NCBI GenBank assembly: GCA_947034895.1
Contig: OX344762.1
Location: 37,862,760-37,926,759, forward strand
Direction: 5' to 3'
DNA: 64,000 nucleotides
From: Rhytidiadelphus loreus
Taxonomy: Eukaryota; Streptophyta; Bryopsida; Hypnales; Hylocomiaceae
The notes under the pieces: generated by a model
Database searches by the model: none
What the model was told of the DNA's origin: nothing
What the model saw: the letters and a program-made list of their open reading frames with translations, nothing else
Made by a program: the position numbers and the translations under genes
Part shown: positions 26,170 through 38,400 of the stretch, piece by piece
How positions within the stretch are numbered: position 1 is the first letter of the stretch
How the letters are laid out: each line of letters starts with the position of its first letter

Positions 26170-27340
26170 TATTGCTTCTTAAGGTGAAATCATTCAAAAT
26201 CATCAAAAGAAGCAATTCAACATAATTGGAGGTACCTTTTCTAGAAAAATAAATAAATAAATAGTAGTATATTAGCAATTGAAAATCATGAATTATAAAA
26301 AAATATATATAATTTTTGGATGAGACATGTAATTACTATGATATTTCAAAGTGAAACTCCCTTGGCCACTAAAACTGTCACCTAGCTTGGTTATAATACT
26401 AGAATTTAGAAAATCAACAATCAATCAATGACAATTAAGTATGGGAACGGTTTTTATTGATTGCACTTTGGGGGACCCTGTTAGTAGAAGTCTACTTGTC
26501 AAGAATGAGAACATAGACGTTTATTGGATGTTTTCACCTTAATTGTGGTCTAAAACCTCCCTCCTTGAAAGCGTATAGTACTTGGTTCATACCTTCTAGC
26601 TACATCATATTTTCAAAGCTTTTAACGTCATTTTTTTTAAATTGACAATATTCCATTACTTTGGTGTACAGTAGTACGTTCAAGACGTGCTACTTGAACC
26701 CAAATCTATAATTACTTGTCCTAGTTAGTGGCCAAAAATTAAACCTTTGTGAAGATATAATGTAATTATTGGAATTTGTATAAACAACCTTTTAATACCT
26801 ACAATCTATATAAAAAGAAGTTAATTTGGAATTCATTTTGAATTTTTTTTTAAATTGATACAAAATTTCAAATCAATCTCTAAAACAATGCAAATCCCAT
26901 GGACAAGAAAGCCTAAAACTCACATAATTCAAAAAAACAAAAGAAACATTGCAAAATAAAACCACACACTAGTGGAGAAATGAAGCCTCTAAGAGATTGT
27001 CTGGCTATGGTTCCCTATACTGCAAACCATGGCCGGACAATTAGAATATTTAATAATAAATTTAAGAAATAAAAAAAATTTAATTTAATTTTAATTTTTT
27101 TTTAAATAATAATAATAATATTTTTAAAATATCAAAAAATTAATTAATGCAGTCCAATGTGGCAGTCTCTGTGCCACATCGGACTGCTATGTCAAATTGC
27201 TTCTTTAGCAACGTTCCCACAATCCAGGAACGTTAGGGAACTTAAGGTCTCTCAATGGCCTGAAAATTTCTCTAATGATAATTACTATTACTATATTTAA
27301 AAACTATTGAATCAAAAAGTTGAACCTAGAAAATTATCAA
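26170..27340. other. Non-coding part of unit B
   Basis: AT-rich repeat-derived DNA between the end of the monooxygenase upstream region and the RING-CH remnant. Around 26,190-26,350 it matches the interior of the 15.3-15.7 kb MITE family. Around 27,040-27,130 it is nearly pure A/T. No gene. Confidence 0.4.
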
Positions 27341-28400
27341 GAATTAATTACATACAAAGTATTCATACTCCCAATCTTCCCAAAGGAAATTCTTACATTC
27401 TTCGTTGTCTCCCCACAAATCTCACACACTGTGTTCCCTTCAATCTTGAACCACTCCTTTGCACAATCACAAGGACCCAACATTAATAAAATTTGGTCTT
27501 TTACAACTATGTTGTCCAGAATAACGCTTCCATAACCACTTATAACTTCACTATAAGAAATCCACGTTTTTGGTGACATTTTGAAATTTTCAGACAAATT
27601 TTAGATGACATTGGAAAAAACAATTTCTTTTTTCCATTTAATCACGTTCAATATAACATGTAGATGTTATATTAGACGTGATTATTGACAAAAAAAATAC
27701 AAGTTATTTTTTCCAACGTCACCTAAAATCCGTCTGGAAAAATTACAAAACGTCACCTAAAACACAGGTTTCTTATAGTGCTTGTCCATATTAACTATAA
27801 TTATAAATGAGTTGTTTAGGGATGGCATCTAAAATAACTTGTCCAAAATGACTTGTGTTTGGATAAAAATGAGTTGTTTGTTCGTAACCGGTACCATAAG
27901 GAGTTAAGGACTAGGTAATTGCAAAGCAACCAAGTTAATTATCAAGATTGCCTATTAGTACCTACAAAGGTTGGTGTTGATCTACAATTATTCTTGATGA
28001 CTTGGCCTACTTTGCAATTATTGAACATAATGTCAATGTAGGAGAGTTGAACCATTTGATTTCTTTGATTGCCTAACCAATCAAACAACCCATAATGATG
28101 AAAGTCTTGTGCATTTAGATTATGTTAGATGAATCCACACTCACTAAATTAATATTGGTGGTAGTAGTAGAGATTTCTCTCATTTCAAAACAAGAATCTA
28201 GGAAGGTACGTGATATCTTATCACGTAGCTCAAAAGAGATAAGAGATCATGCACTCTCCTATATTCTCGTGTTGAAATGAATGTTGGGACTTCATTTGGC
28301 TGGGATTGGGCCAAAGGACAAAATAAGGTGTAGCTACCTTAGTGGAAGTTAAGCCAAGTGACAGATGCAAACTTGCAGTGTCATCCTCAGAAGAACTGGA
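27337..28400 (-). pseudogene. RING-CH (RINGv) gene remnant in unit B
   Basis: The minus strand at about 27,355-27,500 encodes 'LGPCDCAKEWFKIEGN' and 'CEICGETTKNVRIS', the C-terminal part of a RING-CH finger with several zinc ligands missing between the two blocks. At about 28,340-28,375 a 'CICHL' block in another frame is the first CxxC part, shifted and followed by a stop. This is better preserved than the unit A counterpart but still broken, and a CACTA MITE sits between the parts. Relatives are plant RING-CH E3 ligases, which are usually membrane proteins. Confidence 0.55.
27549..27780. mobile_element. CACTA-type MITE, 232 bp
   Basis: Termini CACTATAAGAAA...TTTCTTATAGTG, followed inward by 'ggtgac'/'gtcacc' on the two sides, with a 3-bp duplication CTT at 27,546-27,548 and 27,781-27,783. 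Unit A near 16,770-16,790 has the corresponding empty site ('ccactaataatttgtctataac'). Confidence 0.8.
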
Positions 28401-28476
28401 AATGTGTTGGGGTGGGTTGATGGGTTGGTTGGGTTTCTTGTGGATGGAAGAGTCTATCTGATTTATGCTTGGATAA

Positions 28477-28770
28477 AGATAACTACGTGTACCTAAAACT
28501 TCACAAATAAGCAATTCAGCATGGTTCCCATTTTTGTATTGGAATTTTTTTGTGGGGTCTTGTTGGTAGTGAAAAGGGGATTTTAGATTCTTTTAGAATT
28601 CCTTTTTTGGACCCCGTATGAACAAACTACTAATTTTCAAAGTGCTGAAAATAGGTGTTCCTAAAAGCGATCATAGACTCAGTCCCATGAATAGTGGAAG
28701 TACGTTTTAGACAAGAATCTCTAGTGTGCCATTTTAAGAAGCGTGTGAATTTAGGTGTACATAGTTACCT
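28477..28770. mobile_element. Tourist/Harbinger-like MITE, copy 2
   Basis: Second copy of the element at 3,399-3,684, in the same orientation, with the same interior ('agtgctgaaaataggtgtt'). The TAA target duplication is at 28,474-28,476 and 28,771-28,773. Unit A at about 18,355 retains the single, unfilled TAA. Confidence 0.8.
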
Positions 28771-28773
28771 TAA

Positions 28774-28817
28774 AACCCAGATCTCACAAACCCAGATCTC
28801 ACAAACCCAGATCTCGT
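28774..28817. repeat. Three tandem copies of a 15-bp unit
   Basis: The unit AAACCCAGATCTCAC occurs three times head to tail, with the last copy ending CTCGTGG. It is a short tandem repeat immediately right of the MITE. Confidence 0.7.
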
Positions 28818-31176
28818 GGGTTGTGAGTCGTCTACCAAATGAATGGATGCTCAGTCAACCCGCAGTGAGCTTTTTTACATCAGATTCCTGAACAATTCAA
28901 ATGCAAAATGACCAGTTCGGTCTTTGTTGCCACTGTGTCTGTGATCCTCAGTTTATTTCCTGGCAGACCACACTTGTGGCTACCGGTCATGTATGATATC
29001 TCACTTTTGCAATGAAATTTTGTTTCATTTGTTCCCCCCCACCACCACCAAAATAAAAATGCAAAAGCAAAATGATGGGTGCAATGAAATTCTGTTTCAT
29101 TTGTGTCAAAAAAAAAGAAAAAAAAAGAAAAATGATTTTCCACCAACCACAAGTACAAGTGCGTACACTCCCAGCCTGGGATCACAGCTTAACGTAATAT
29201 TCGAGCCCTGCCCTGGCTTGCTGCTCTCATAGGAGTGAGAGGACCCACTGACCACTTTTCAACTTCTAAGCTTAATCAGTTGATGTTTACTTCTGACAGA
29301 CAGACAGACATCAACGTCCCAACAGCTTCTCATGTCAATCCAATGCCCATCAAACTAAGCTGAAAAACTGGTGCTCATACCTGAACTCTGAAGCCCACTC
29401 GAAAAGCAGAACATCAACTTACAGGAAGTACTGTACTACGTACTGCCTGAGGATGCTCATTGCTCAAATAGTGAGGCTTCAATGTGCACACATAATCATA
29501 CTAACAGTACTAAGCCTAACTGCAGAAAGTCTCAGGTGTACAATCAAGCTCTCACTTCTCACTTCTCAGTGTGCAGAGAATTAAGTTACATTAGGTTAAG
29601 CTTATGAGCTTACCTTACCTTACAAGATAGGGATCCAAAACTGGCATCCCACTCATTAGCAACAGTAAGCTTATGTATTCTTGGTGCAGTAACGGCCTCC
29701 CTGAAAGATATTTTAACAGTTGTACATACACGTAAGATATTGTTCAAAATTGGGGGTACTTAGCAGTTAGCAGCTCTTTTAGAAATCAAGTAAGTAAATG
29801 CTTGCTTATGGTAAGAGAGTTTTTTCAAGAGATTTTGCAATTTCCAGTCATCACTAAATTTAGGTCATAATGGGGTTAATCGCAAACTGTGTGCAACAAG
29901 GGACCGGGAGCCAAAGTTTGGAAAACACACTTCCTGAAGCACCCAAACTGATGTCCGATGGAGTCTCGTGGGAGTTCAGTGGTGTGTTTTCTTCTGTACT
30001 ATTCTTAGTTAACCCTTTTTGTGACACCCCTATTTCAAACCGGGGTTTCGTTTATGATTCACTCTAATTTGATGACAGAGAAGTGTTGAATCACTGTCCG
30101 GTTTCGAAGACCACACCCTATTATACCTAAACCTTTTCGAGCCTGAGCGGGCCAGTTGTGCCCCAAACTCATTCAGTGAATGACGCAGAAATACGGAACT
30201 CCAGAGGCAGAGCATAACTTATGGGCACTTGGGCAGTTTGTGAGCAGTTTGTGAGGAGTCGGTTACTCGGTTGTGCCTGTCTCCTCTCAGACTCAGTCAT
30301 GTCAGACCTGGCTGACATGGGGCATTCAAGCCATTCAACATGGGAAAATTTGAATGCAGGCATTAGCGGCATTAGCGGCAGGGATTGGGCACACGTTGTA
30401 GGAAGACCTATTAATTCATGCCTGTGGCCTCGGCACCTAGGGGCTAGCGCCAACATGGCATTGTCTGTACACTAGAGGCCTTAGGGCCGCTTCACACTGA
30501 GAGACCGGGCCAATTCCCCTTGAATGAGGCCAATTGCAGAAAAATTCAAGACTCCTTTGGAGCTTAAGGCTGTCTTCAACTATTCATTAAAATAAGATTA
30601 TAAGAGGGGCCAATTCTTCTATGTATAAAGGTCTTGAGGCCAAGAAGCTGGGTCAATTTGATAGAACTTAGAAAAATTTGCAACCCTCTCTCTCTCTTTC
30701 AAAGTTGCTTTGTACTTAGAAGTTGGGCCAATTCCCCATGACGCCAATTGCACAAAATCCAACAAATGTGATTTGTCGAAAAAATCAATATATTATTAAA
30801 TAAAAAGTTTTTTTTAATTGAAATTTGACATTGGTCTTAAGGCCAAGAATTGGCCTCCCATTCTTGGTGCACTCCAATTCATTGAGCTTGTGCCATGTCA
30901 AATCATGTCTTTTTTTCCATAAGAAATTCATTCCACCAATTTGACTTAGCCTCTAGGTGTAAAGGGGTTAGGACCAATTTCAACATTTTGTCCAATCACA
31001 GGTGAGGATTTCAAGCTTCTTATACAACACATTGGCCCAACTTCTAGATGTAAAGCAATCTTTAGAGCATCCCCACACCCGCTTCTAGGGCACCTAGGGC
31101 CGGGGCCAGGAGCCAAAACACCTATGTCTTAGAAAAGGGGTATTTCAACATTTTGATTTTTTATAAATCATCAATA

Positions 31177-31306
31177 CACTAGTAGAAAACCCAGGAATTT
31201 TGACAGAATCGAGGACAAAATTCTGTTGATTTGGTTACGTTGTCTCGGTCACTATTCTGTTGATTCCAATAGAAATCTGTTGAAAATTCCTGCGTATTCT
31301 ACTAGT
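31177..31306. mobile_element. CACTA-type MITE, 130 bp
   Basis: Begins CACTAGTAGAAAACCCAGGAA and ends TTCCTGCGTATTCTACTAGTG, so the ends are inverted repeats with a one-base gap. Flanking triplets ATA and ATG match imperfectly. It is inserted just ahead of the dispersed repeat at 31,318. Confidence 0.65.
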
Positions 31307-31317
31307 GATGGTGAAAT

Positions 31318-31900
31318 TTTTTAAAAACTAAAAATTGGCCATCGGTGAACACTTGTTGGCAATGAGATTTCACCCAAAGAATGAACTTGAAACCGTCTTC
31401 AATGTTCAAAAGTGTGCACGCCAAGGAGCTTCATTAAATTTTTTTTTAGCCTTTAAAAGACTGTGAGTTCCCCATAGTTCTTGAATCGTGGGAACAGTGC
31501 TACAACAATAGTCTAACATTGCAAAGAAATTGTCACATTGGATAATATTAATTTTATATTTTTAATTTTTAATATGTAAATCTTTTTTAAATTCTTAATT
31601 TTTTTTTTAATTATTTAATAATTTGACTACCTTGCTATGGTTCACAACATGGGGAACTAGTCAAAACAATCTCTTAGAGGCTTGAAAAAACATGTAATGT
31701 TTTTGGCCCAATTGCAAAAATGTGGAGGATATAATTTATGTATTTTTTGATGCCCCTCATATAGAACATGCTTGACTAGTGTGGAAATAGACCTCCAAAA
31801 TTTTAGCTCTAGATCATTAAATTTGGATACTCCCCAATATTAAAAATTTCAAAAAATCCAAAAATGTGACAAATTAGAAAAAATTGAATTTTAAACATAA
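31318..31900. repeat. Diverged copy of the 61.2/62.5 kb dispersed repeat
   Basis: Shares 'actaaaaattggccat', 'gaacttgaaacc(g/a)tc', and the final 'tgtgacaaattag' with the two copies near 61.2 and 62.5 kb. It has an extra AT-rich block in the middle (about 31,440-31,690). Non-coding. Confidence 0.5.
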
Positions 31901-33390
31901 AATAATGGATACAATTACAATCAAGACATATACAAACACAAAAAATAGAAGGAGCCTGCCTATTGCAAGTGTACTTAGTAATGGTGCACTAAAATTTGCA
32001 AGAGTTTAAATTGGTCATGGGAATTAGTAGGCCTAAACAACTCCAATGCATAAGATATTGTGGATAAAACCATAATCAATGGTGGTTTATATTTCACAAC
32101 TTGATATATATATATATATAATAGATATTTGTCCACAATGTCCTTGCTCTCATTTGTGTCCACAATTGATCCATCCTCAATAAATTAATTTTAACCCCTA
32201 AAGTCTCCAAAGTTCATTTTCTCACATGATTAAGCGTCTTAAGAACATGCTTTGTCCAAATGATATCTCATTCATCAAAAATAATATTTGAATCTTTAAA
32301 AGACAACCTTTCTTTAGGACTAATTTGATGAAACCAAGACAAATAATATATTTACACAACAATATAAGAAAAAATGTGTAATTTTCTACAAAATAATTCA
32401 AGTGTTAAAAGGGATATTATAATTAACTTAGCATAGCCAATGACATTGTGAATAGCCAATGACATAGAACAATCCATGCAAAAACCAAGCTTTATTATTA
32501 TTTTTCCTAATTTTTGGAAATAAACATTTAGAATTTTCTAATCTCTCATACTAATTGCCTAATATGCATGTAATTGTATAAAGTTTTGTAACAAGGTGAT
32601 ATGTGATTAAAGAAGTTTGGATGTACTTCAAAATCCAATACATTTAAAACTCTACATTATCATGTCCTAAGCAATCAAAATGCACATAGTTGAGAAGAAA
32701 TTTGATAGTATTCAGATGTAAGTTATGTGCTATACTATGATGCAATGCTTTGTTTGAAAATACTAACTAAAGTGAGAGATGCTCTCACTGCACTGTCACA
32801 AATTTAGAGGGACAAAATTTGACAAGCCAAAAATGTTGATACTATGGTGTTAGCAAATGAATGTGATAATATTGAAATTGAAATAGGGCTATGCAAACCC
32901 TTTTGTTTAGTAATGTACTTGATGTGTACATTTTCGTTCCGAAATGCACATTGGATTCATAAGGGCGGAATTGAGATGAGAATAGTCAGGTTTTACCTTA
33001 CGTGGTAACAGTAACATTGATTGTGTCACATTGACTTGAATTTTCAGGTCATTACATTTATTCACTGAGCTTAAGTAAGCTTACTCCGTAATAATTAAGC
33101 AAGTTAAAGTGTGATAATAAGAAGTATTTCAGAGTGTGCAGTAACAGGGGCATTCAAATATTCAAACCTGCAAGTTTGAATGCACCAAGCAGACAGTGCT
33201 ACCTATCCCCGTGGCCCGCGGCCCGCCCATGCTGCGAGCCCTACAAGCGCGGACCCGGGGTCTCCACCAATTTTGAACCAAAGAGAACGTTGGCGCACCC
33301 GCCCGTCCTGATGGCGACCAGTTGCCCCCTACCCGTGCGCCAGCACGGGTGCCGGTGCCGGTACCCGTTCCAGCATCAGTAGAGCCCTCC

Positions 33391-35499
33391 CCTTGATTTA
33401 CCGCGAGGGCCTTCCGTCGTCGCAAAGCTCCCCGGCCTGCCGAAGTTCGGAATTGATTCTCGTCGATTCTTGTCCTCGCGATGCTCACGGATCGCCTCAT
33501 GATTGCTGCTCGTCTCTTCTGCGTTTCCTTGGGTACAACTTTTTGTACCAATCCGTCTTCTACAGCCACAGATATACCCTATTCCTTGAAATGGTCGTCA
33601 GGTTATCATCAATTCGTTGTCTCCGGGGTCGGAATGTGTGTCTGATTGTTCGCGTATAGGAGGTGTCTCAGGAAGTGGTGGTATGAGGTATTGTTGCGGA
33701 TTTTTTCTTGCTGCGAGGTTGTTCAGGACGGGGGTTCTGTTGTGGTGAGAAACGGAGCTGTGATCGAGGATTGGTTTTTGTCCGTTATCTCGATCTTCGT
33801 GTACGATTGTGGCGCATTTTAAGCGCGGGCGTGGATTTGGTTCACGTTTTTTTTCTTTTTTTCTTTTTTTGTGTTTCTCTTGTGTGTGTGTGTGTGTTGA
33901 GATTTTGAGCTTCTGTTGCTTACGTATTGATGGAATTTTACCAGGTGAAGCTTCGACGCGGAACGGAGTCTCGGTTAGGAGCTAACTAGGTGGCGAGTAG
34001 GTGGCGAGTAGGTGGCGAGTAGGTGAGCTTGGATCATCGGCATTTCGGTCTTCTGGCTTATTGTGTTTTGGAAACCGGTATAAGGAAAGCTCTGATGGTT
34101 TGAATTTCTCTGGAAGTGCAGTCTTTGAGGAGTGGAACTAGACTTCAGCGCAACAGAGACAGTCGCGTTTAGTGCCTGCATTTTTTTGGCGCAAGTGCAC
34201 TGATCTCCGATCCGGCTCTGAAGAAGTGCGTGTTTTATTTTCCTTCACTCTTGTTCGTGATCACTTCACGGCCGCAAACAGTTGTTAAGGTGTTTCAGTT
34301 GAAGGGAAGATTTACAGACGACACGACTTGGGGTGGTGTTTCGGTGATTGCGTCAGCTCAGGTGTCCTTTCTTGCCCCCGAAATCTTGTGAATTTTTCCT
34401 TCACTGTTGTAGTCATGGAAATGCAGATTATAATTACCTTAAGATGGCTTTTATATTTGAGGGAGGCGTCTCCTTATCCAATTCCCTCAAATTGCTGTTG
34501 TGCACGACACCAGGTCATAATGTCTGGAGAATTAAAGAACAGAGTCGATCTTTTCTGAAAGTAGGACATTTTTTCATAGGCGTACAAGAACGCAATGTCT
34601 TAGCCTCCATTTCAACATGAAGGAATGGCACTTCTCTCGTTGTTCGATTTATCCCGACCAATGAGAAACTGATCTGGTAATGCCGACAGAATAATGTTGG
34701 TAATCCTTCTTGTATGCTCTGTTTTTATTAGATCACGCAAATCTTGGAAATGTAGACGCTCCTATGGTTTAGAGCATTAAATGATAATAAATCTTCGATG
34801 TTGGACCGCGTTATTCATTCAGGACTTCATTTCGAAGCCTCCTGACTTTGCAGTGGAAACAATGTCCCTACACCCTTCTGAATTTATTAGAGCATTTGAA
34901 AGACGGGCGTTCAGTTGCATCGGATATTCTCTTCACTTCTCGCCTGGTGTTCACGTTGATAACGAAGCGATTTGACGACCGTGTTCTTATCTCTTCGGAC
35001 TTAGAAGCCTATTCTCTAACCTAACTGATGTTCTGTCTGAGATCCTTCCTTAGGTCTTCGTATGGTGTGCTCTGGATGTGAGCTCCTTAGTTTACCCGAC
35101 CAGAAGTTCGTTGTTGAACTACTCATTAGTTGTTTGTGGGGGCACTTTGAATTTGTGTACCATCACCTTCACCTGCATCTTCTGGCACAATTATCGCTGT
35201 AAGTCAAGAGTAGACGCTAAGCTGTACTTCCTGAACCTTGTTCTGGTACTATCACATCGTGAAAGTTGCTCCGTGATTACTAAGTAAATTAATTAGTGAA
35301 CTTAGTGATGATCGTAGCGATATTTTTAGCATTTGTGAAGATTGTTCCACCTGCGATGTCTACTTCTATCTTTTAACTTGTACTCTTTGATTCTTGCTTG
35401 ATCCCCGTGCTTGCAGTTCGTATAAGATACGTGCCGGCGAAGCTTGTGACTTTTCTTCATCATTTGGAGTGATTGAGCATTAAAGAGGCAGTGGCATCC
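33391..35499 (+). promoter_or_regulatory. Promoter and 5' leader region of the SSX2IP/ADIP-like gene
   Basis: GC content rises sharply at about 33,190-33,900, in contrast to the AT-rich DNA to the left, as at a plant promoter/first exon. A probable intron acceptor (CTTGCAG, ending 35,418) precedes the exon that holds the start codon, so the 5' UTR is likely spliced. Also here: an 11-bp unit (GTGGCGAGTAG) repeated about three times at 33,990-34,024, and a GT microsatellite at 33,879-33,898. Exact transcription start not determined. Confidence 0.45.
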
Positions 35500-38400
35500 A
35501 TGGGGATGAGCGATGGTGACGGTGGTTACATGGTACGTTCTTCCATTTCAGGAAGCTAATTGAGGGTCTAATGAATTTCTTCTAGTAACTGGTCTTTGGT
35601 CATCAGCATGAAAGAAGAAAGAGAGGTTCCTTCTTAATTCTTGTCATAAGATGAACTAGGTTCTGTCCTGAGCATTATACTGAATGCCGTACTACAATTG
35701 TCCTCAATAAGAATGTTCGTCATTCATTTTGTTGTATGCGGCAACGGTTTGGCCGCTAACCTGTTAAAGAATCGTCCGCCATCGTCCAGAGATGTAATGT
35801 ATGTTGACTATTGATGCCAATGTAAAGTTCATTGTGTCTACCACATTGCAACAGTGCACCAAATCACCAGCGTAATGGGATCCTTCTAGAACTGATACAC
35901 CAATTTTACTTCGATCAATCCCATGAAATTTTGGGTCTGTTTTCATTTTGTGGTGTAACGAGATATTTTTGACCGATGTTTTAACACTTTTCTCTTCAGA
36001 CTTCATACGATACCAGCTACACTTCTGGGTAAGTCTTCTCAGCTTGGTGTTTAACTCTTCCTCTTATATCTTTGTAACTCGTGATCAACGTTTAAAAAAA
36101 TATTTTCGTTAAGAATATGGTAATCATTTCAGATATAATTTCTAGTCTAATCAAATACTAGCTTTATCACGCTTTGCTTATCTCATCAAGGAACAGTGTC
36201 GTCAGTTGGAGGTAGCGTCATGCATCATTATTTGGTTTAAATTTTTGATTCTGATATGTTCTAAATTTATTATATGACGTGGATTGTGCTGATCTTGTAT
36301 CGTCAATTTTCAGGGATGATACTTTTGCTGATGTTCACAACTTGGACCACTGCATCAAGTACCTTAACCAGTCTTTAGTCACATTTGGCTTCCCTTCAGG
36401 ACTTAATTTGTACTCCAGTGAACCTGTAAGTTCTGTCAATTATTTTGGAGCTTCATGATTCGTAGTTTTTATACCTTCGGGAGTTTTGGGGTAAATCTTC
36501 CTCAATTCTCAAGTTCTTAGTAAGTCCTTTGATAAATTGTGCAAATGATGGTGTTCTGCAGGGTTCAATTGTGCGAACATGTAACTGCATATATGCCATG
36601 ATTCAGCAGCGGCAACGGGACATTGAGTACCGTGAAACAGCCAATGAGACCAGGCAAAGGTGCGAGTACAGCTGATATATTCACGGTCTGCTAAAGATGG
36701 AAGGAGTCTCATGAATGCGCTCCGCCCGTCTTGCTTCCGAAGTGCACAGATTTGGCTACTTCAACTAGAAAGCCTCTATGAAGTAGGTTTCAACTGAAGG
36801 AAAACACCCCGTGAAGCTTGCTAACAATCTTGAGTGTTGTGTGCAGGCTAATGTCAGATATGTCGAGGTTCGAAGCCAAAGTTGAAAGACTGACTGACCA
36901 ACTGGCCAGCAAGGAACGTGAACTGCAAGCAATTACTAGCAAGGTATTTCCAGCTCTAAAGAGATATTTCACCTTGATCTGGTATACCGGTATCACAGAG
37001 AATACTATGGTAGTCCGTATTTGCAATCAGTGCCGAACTGTTTTAAATCAGATGTGTTAGATTTCCTGAGTTAAGTTATTCACAGTGACTCTTAAGTGGT
37101 AAAATTCTCATTGCAGGAATGGTATATGTGCATTCATGATGCTTGACTGCTCATGACCTACTGTTTTTTTGTGAGGCGTAACGAGTGCTTAGTGAAGGAT
37201 TAGCTTGTCCGCATACAATTGTCAAGCCACAGGTGTTTTCAATAAGCAGCTCTTGGGTTCTACTGGTTCAGTGGTTTTCTGAGCCAGCAATCCATCTCTG
37301 AGTTGCCTTGTTCAGAAGTCGATATTACTTTTCAAAGAAATTAGTCGAAGCCTCTATGTCTTGATTACCTTACCTAGTACCTTCAATTTTATTGACTGAT
37401 TCAGGAATCTCCATGATTTCTGATCATATGTGCTAGATACTCTCGTTGACATTCATACTGAATTCATACATGTATAATTTTTCTCCTGGGTCTAATCTTC
37501 CAAGGTTTGCTGGTGTCCTGACTATACTATATCACTTTTGGAAACAGGAGCAGAAGGCAGCAGCTGCTAGCAGGGCGCAGATTGAGAAGCTTCAGCATGA
37601 GAAGGATGAGTTTCAAAGAATGGTGATTAGTACACAGGTGAGCAGCCAAGTTGTAACTATTTTGGTTTGAATATAAGGTTTCCTCAATTTAGTTGCGTCT
37701 TGTGGCAATGCTTACCCATTTGACTGCTCTATGTTTCTGCTTACTTGGATTTGTCTAATCTATAATGGGGAATGGGTTTTGTCAGCAAGTGAAAGTTCAG
37801 CAGATGCATGAATTGAAGAAGAAAGAGAAAGAATATATCAAGCTTCAGGTAAAGTACTAGTACTTGTTGCTCTTACTGACGTATCTGTGAGAATGAGAAC
37901 TTCTTTGTCGATTTTAGTTGCCTCCCAAATTTTTCTGAGTATCAGCTTGTTGGCACAGGAACGCTTGAACCAAGTTATGATGGAAAAGAAGAAAGAATCC
38001 AAGACTGGTATTGAGATTATGAATTTGTTGCAGGTATTGTTTTTTATCTTCTTTAGTTAGTGAACAGGTCTTCGTATGGCAGTTTTATGCATATTCACAA
38101 TGTTTTATTTTTATTTTCAATAATTTACTGAAACGAAATTATTGTGATAATAAACTGGGAATGAATGCAACTGAATGAAAGCTACCGTATGCGTTTCTCT
38201 CATAGAGATACCAGGCCATGGATGTTTCAGTAACTGTGTATCTTGACTTAACTCTGAGCAGAAGGAGGGAAGACAACGGGGCACTTGGAATACCAAGAAA
38301 GCGGATGGTGATTTTTATAAGATGATTGTAAGAGACTCCTTTCACGATCCTTGAGCAGAATCTAACGCTTAGACAGCTCATCTCCCAATTAGTTTTATTA

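Larger units (their letters stand above)
18950..28476. repeat. Tandem duplication, unit B
   Basis: Second copy of the unit described at 6,740-18,369. It ends by eye where the MITE at 28,477 begins. It has its own insertions (a 232-bp CACTA MITE at 27,549 and extra intron sequence near 22,690-23,060 and 24,140-24,240) and lacks those of unit A. Confidence 0.8.
28818..33390. other. Gene-free intergenic stretch
   Basis: Contains two copies of 'tgcaatgaaatt(t/c)tgtttcatttgt' (29,009 and 29,079), a GACA run (29,297-29,310), repeated 'ggccaattcc'-type words (30,480-30,760), a CACTA MITE (31,177), a diverged copy of the dispersed repeat seen at 61.2 and 62.5 kb (31,318-31,900), and a TA microsatellite (32,104-32,121). 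The open frames on both strands at 29,870-30,456 overlap and resemble no family. Confidence 0.45.

Noticed and set aside
28774..28817. CRISPR-like array
   Set aside because: Only three directly abutting 15-bp units with no spacers, in a eukaryotic context.
32104..32121. TA repeat as a regulatory site
   Set aside because: Simple TA microsatellite with no gene nearby.
33162..33569. 135-codon GC-rich open frame on the minus strand
   Set aside because: It lies in the GC-rich promoter/leader of the SSX2IP-like gene, is Arg/Gly/Thr-rich low complexity, and matches no family. Chance open frame in GC-rich DNA.
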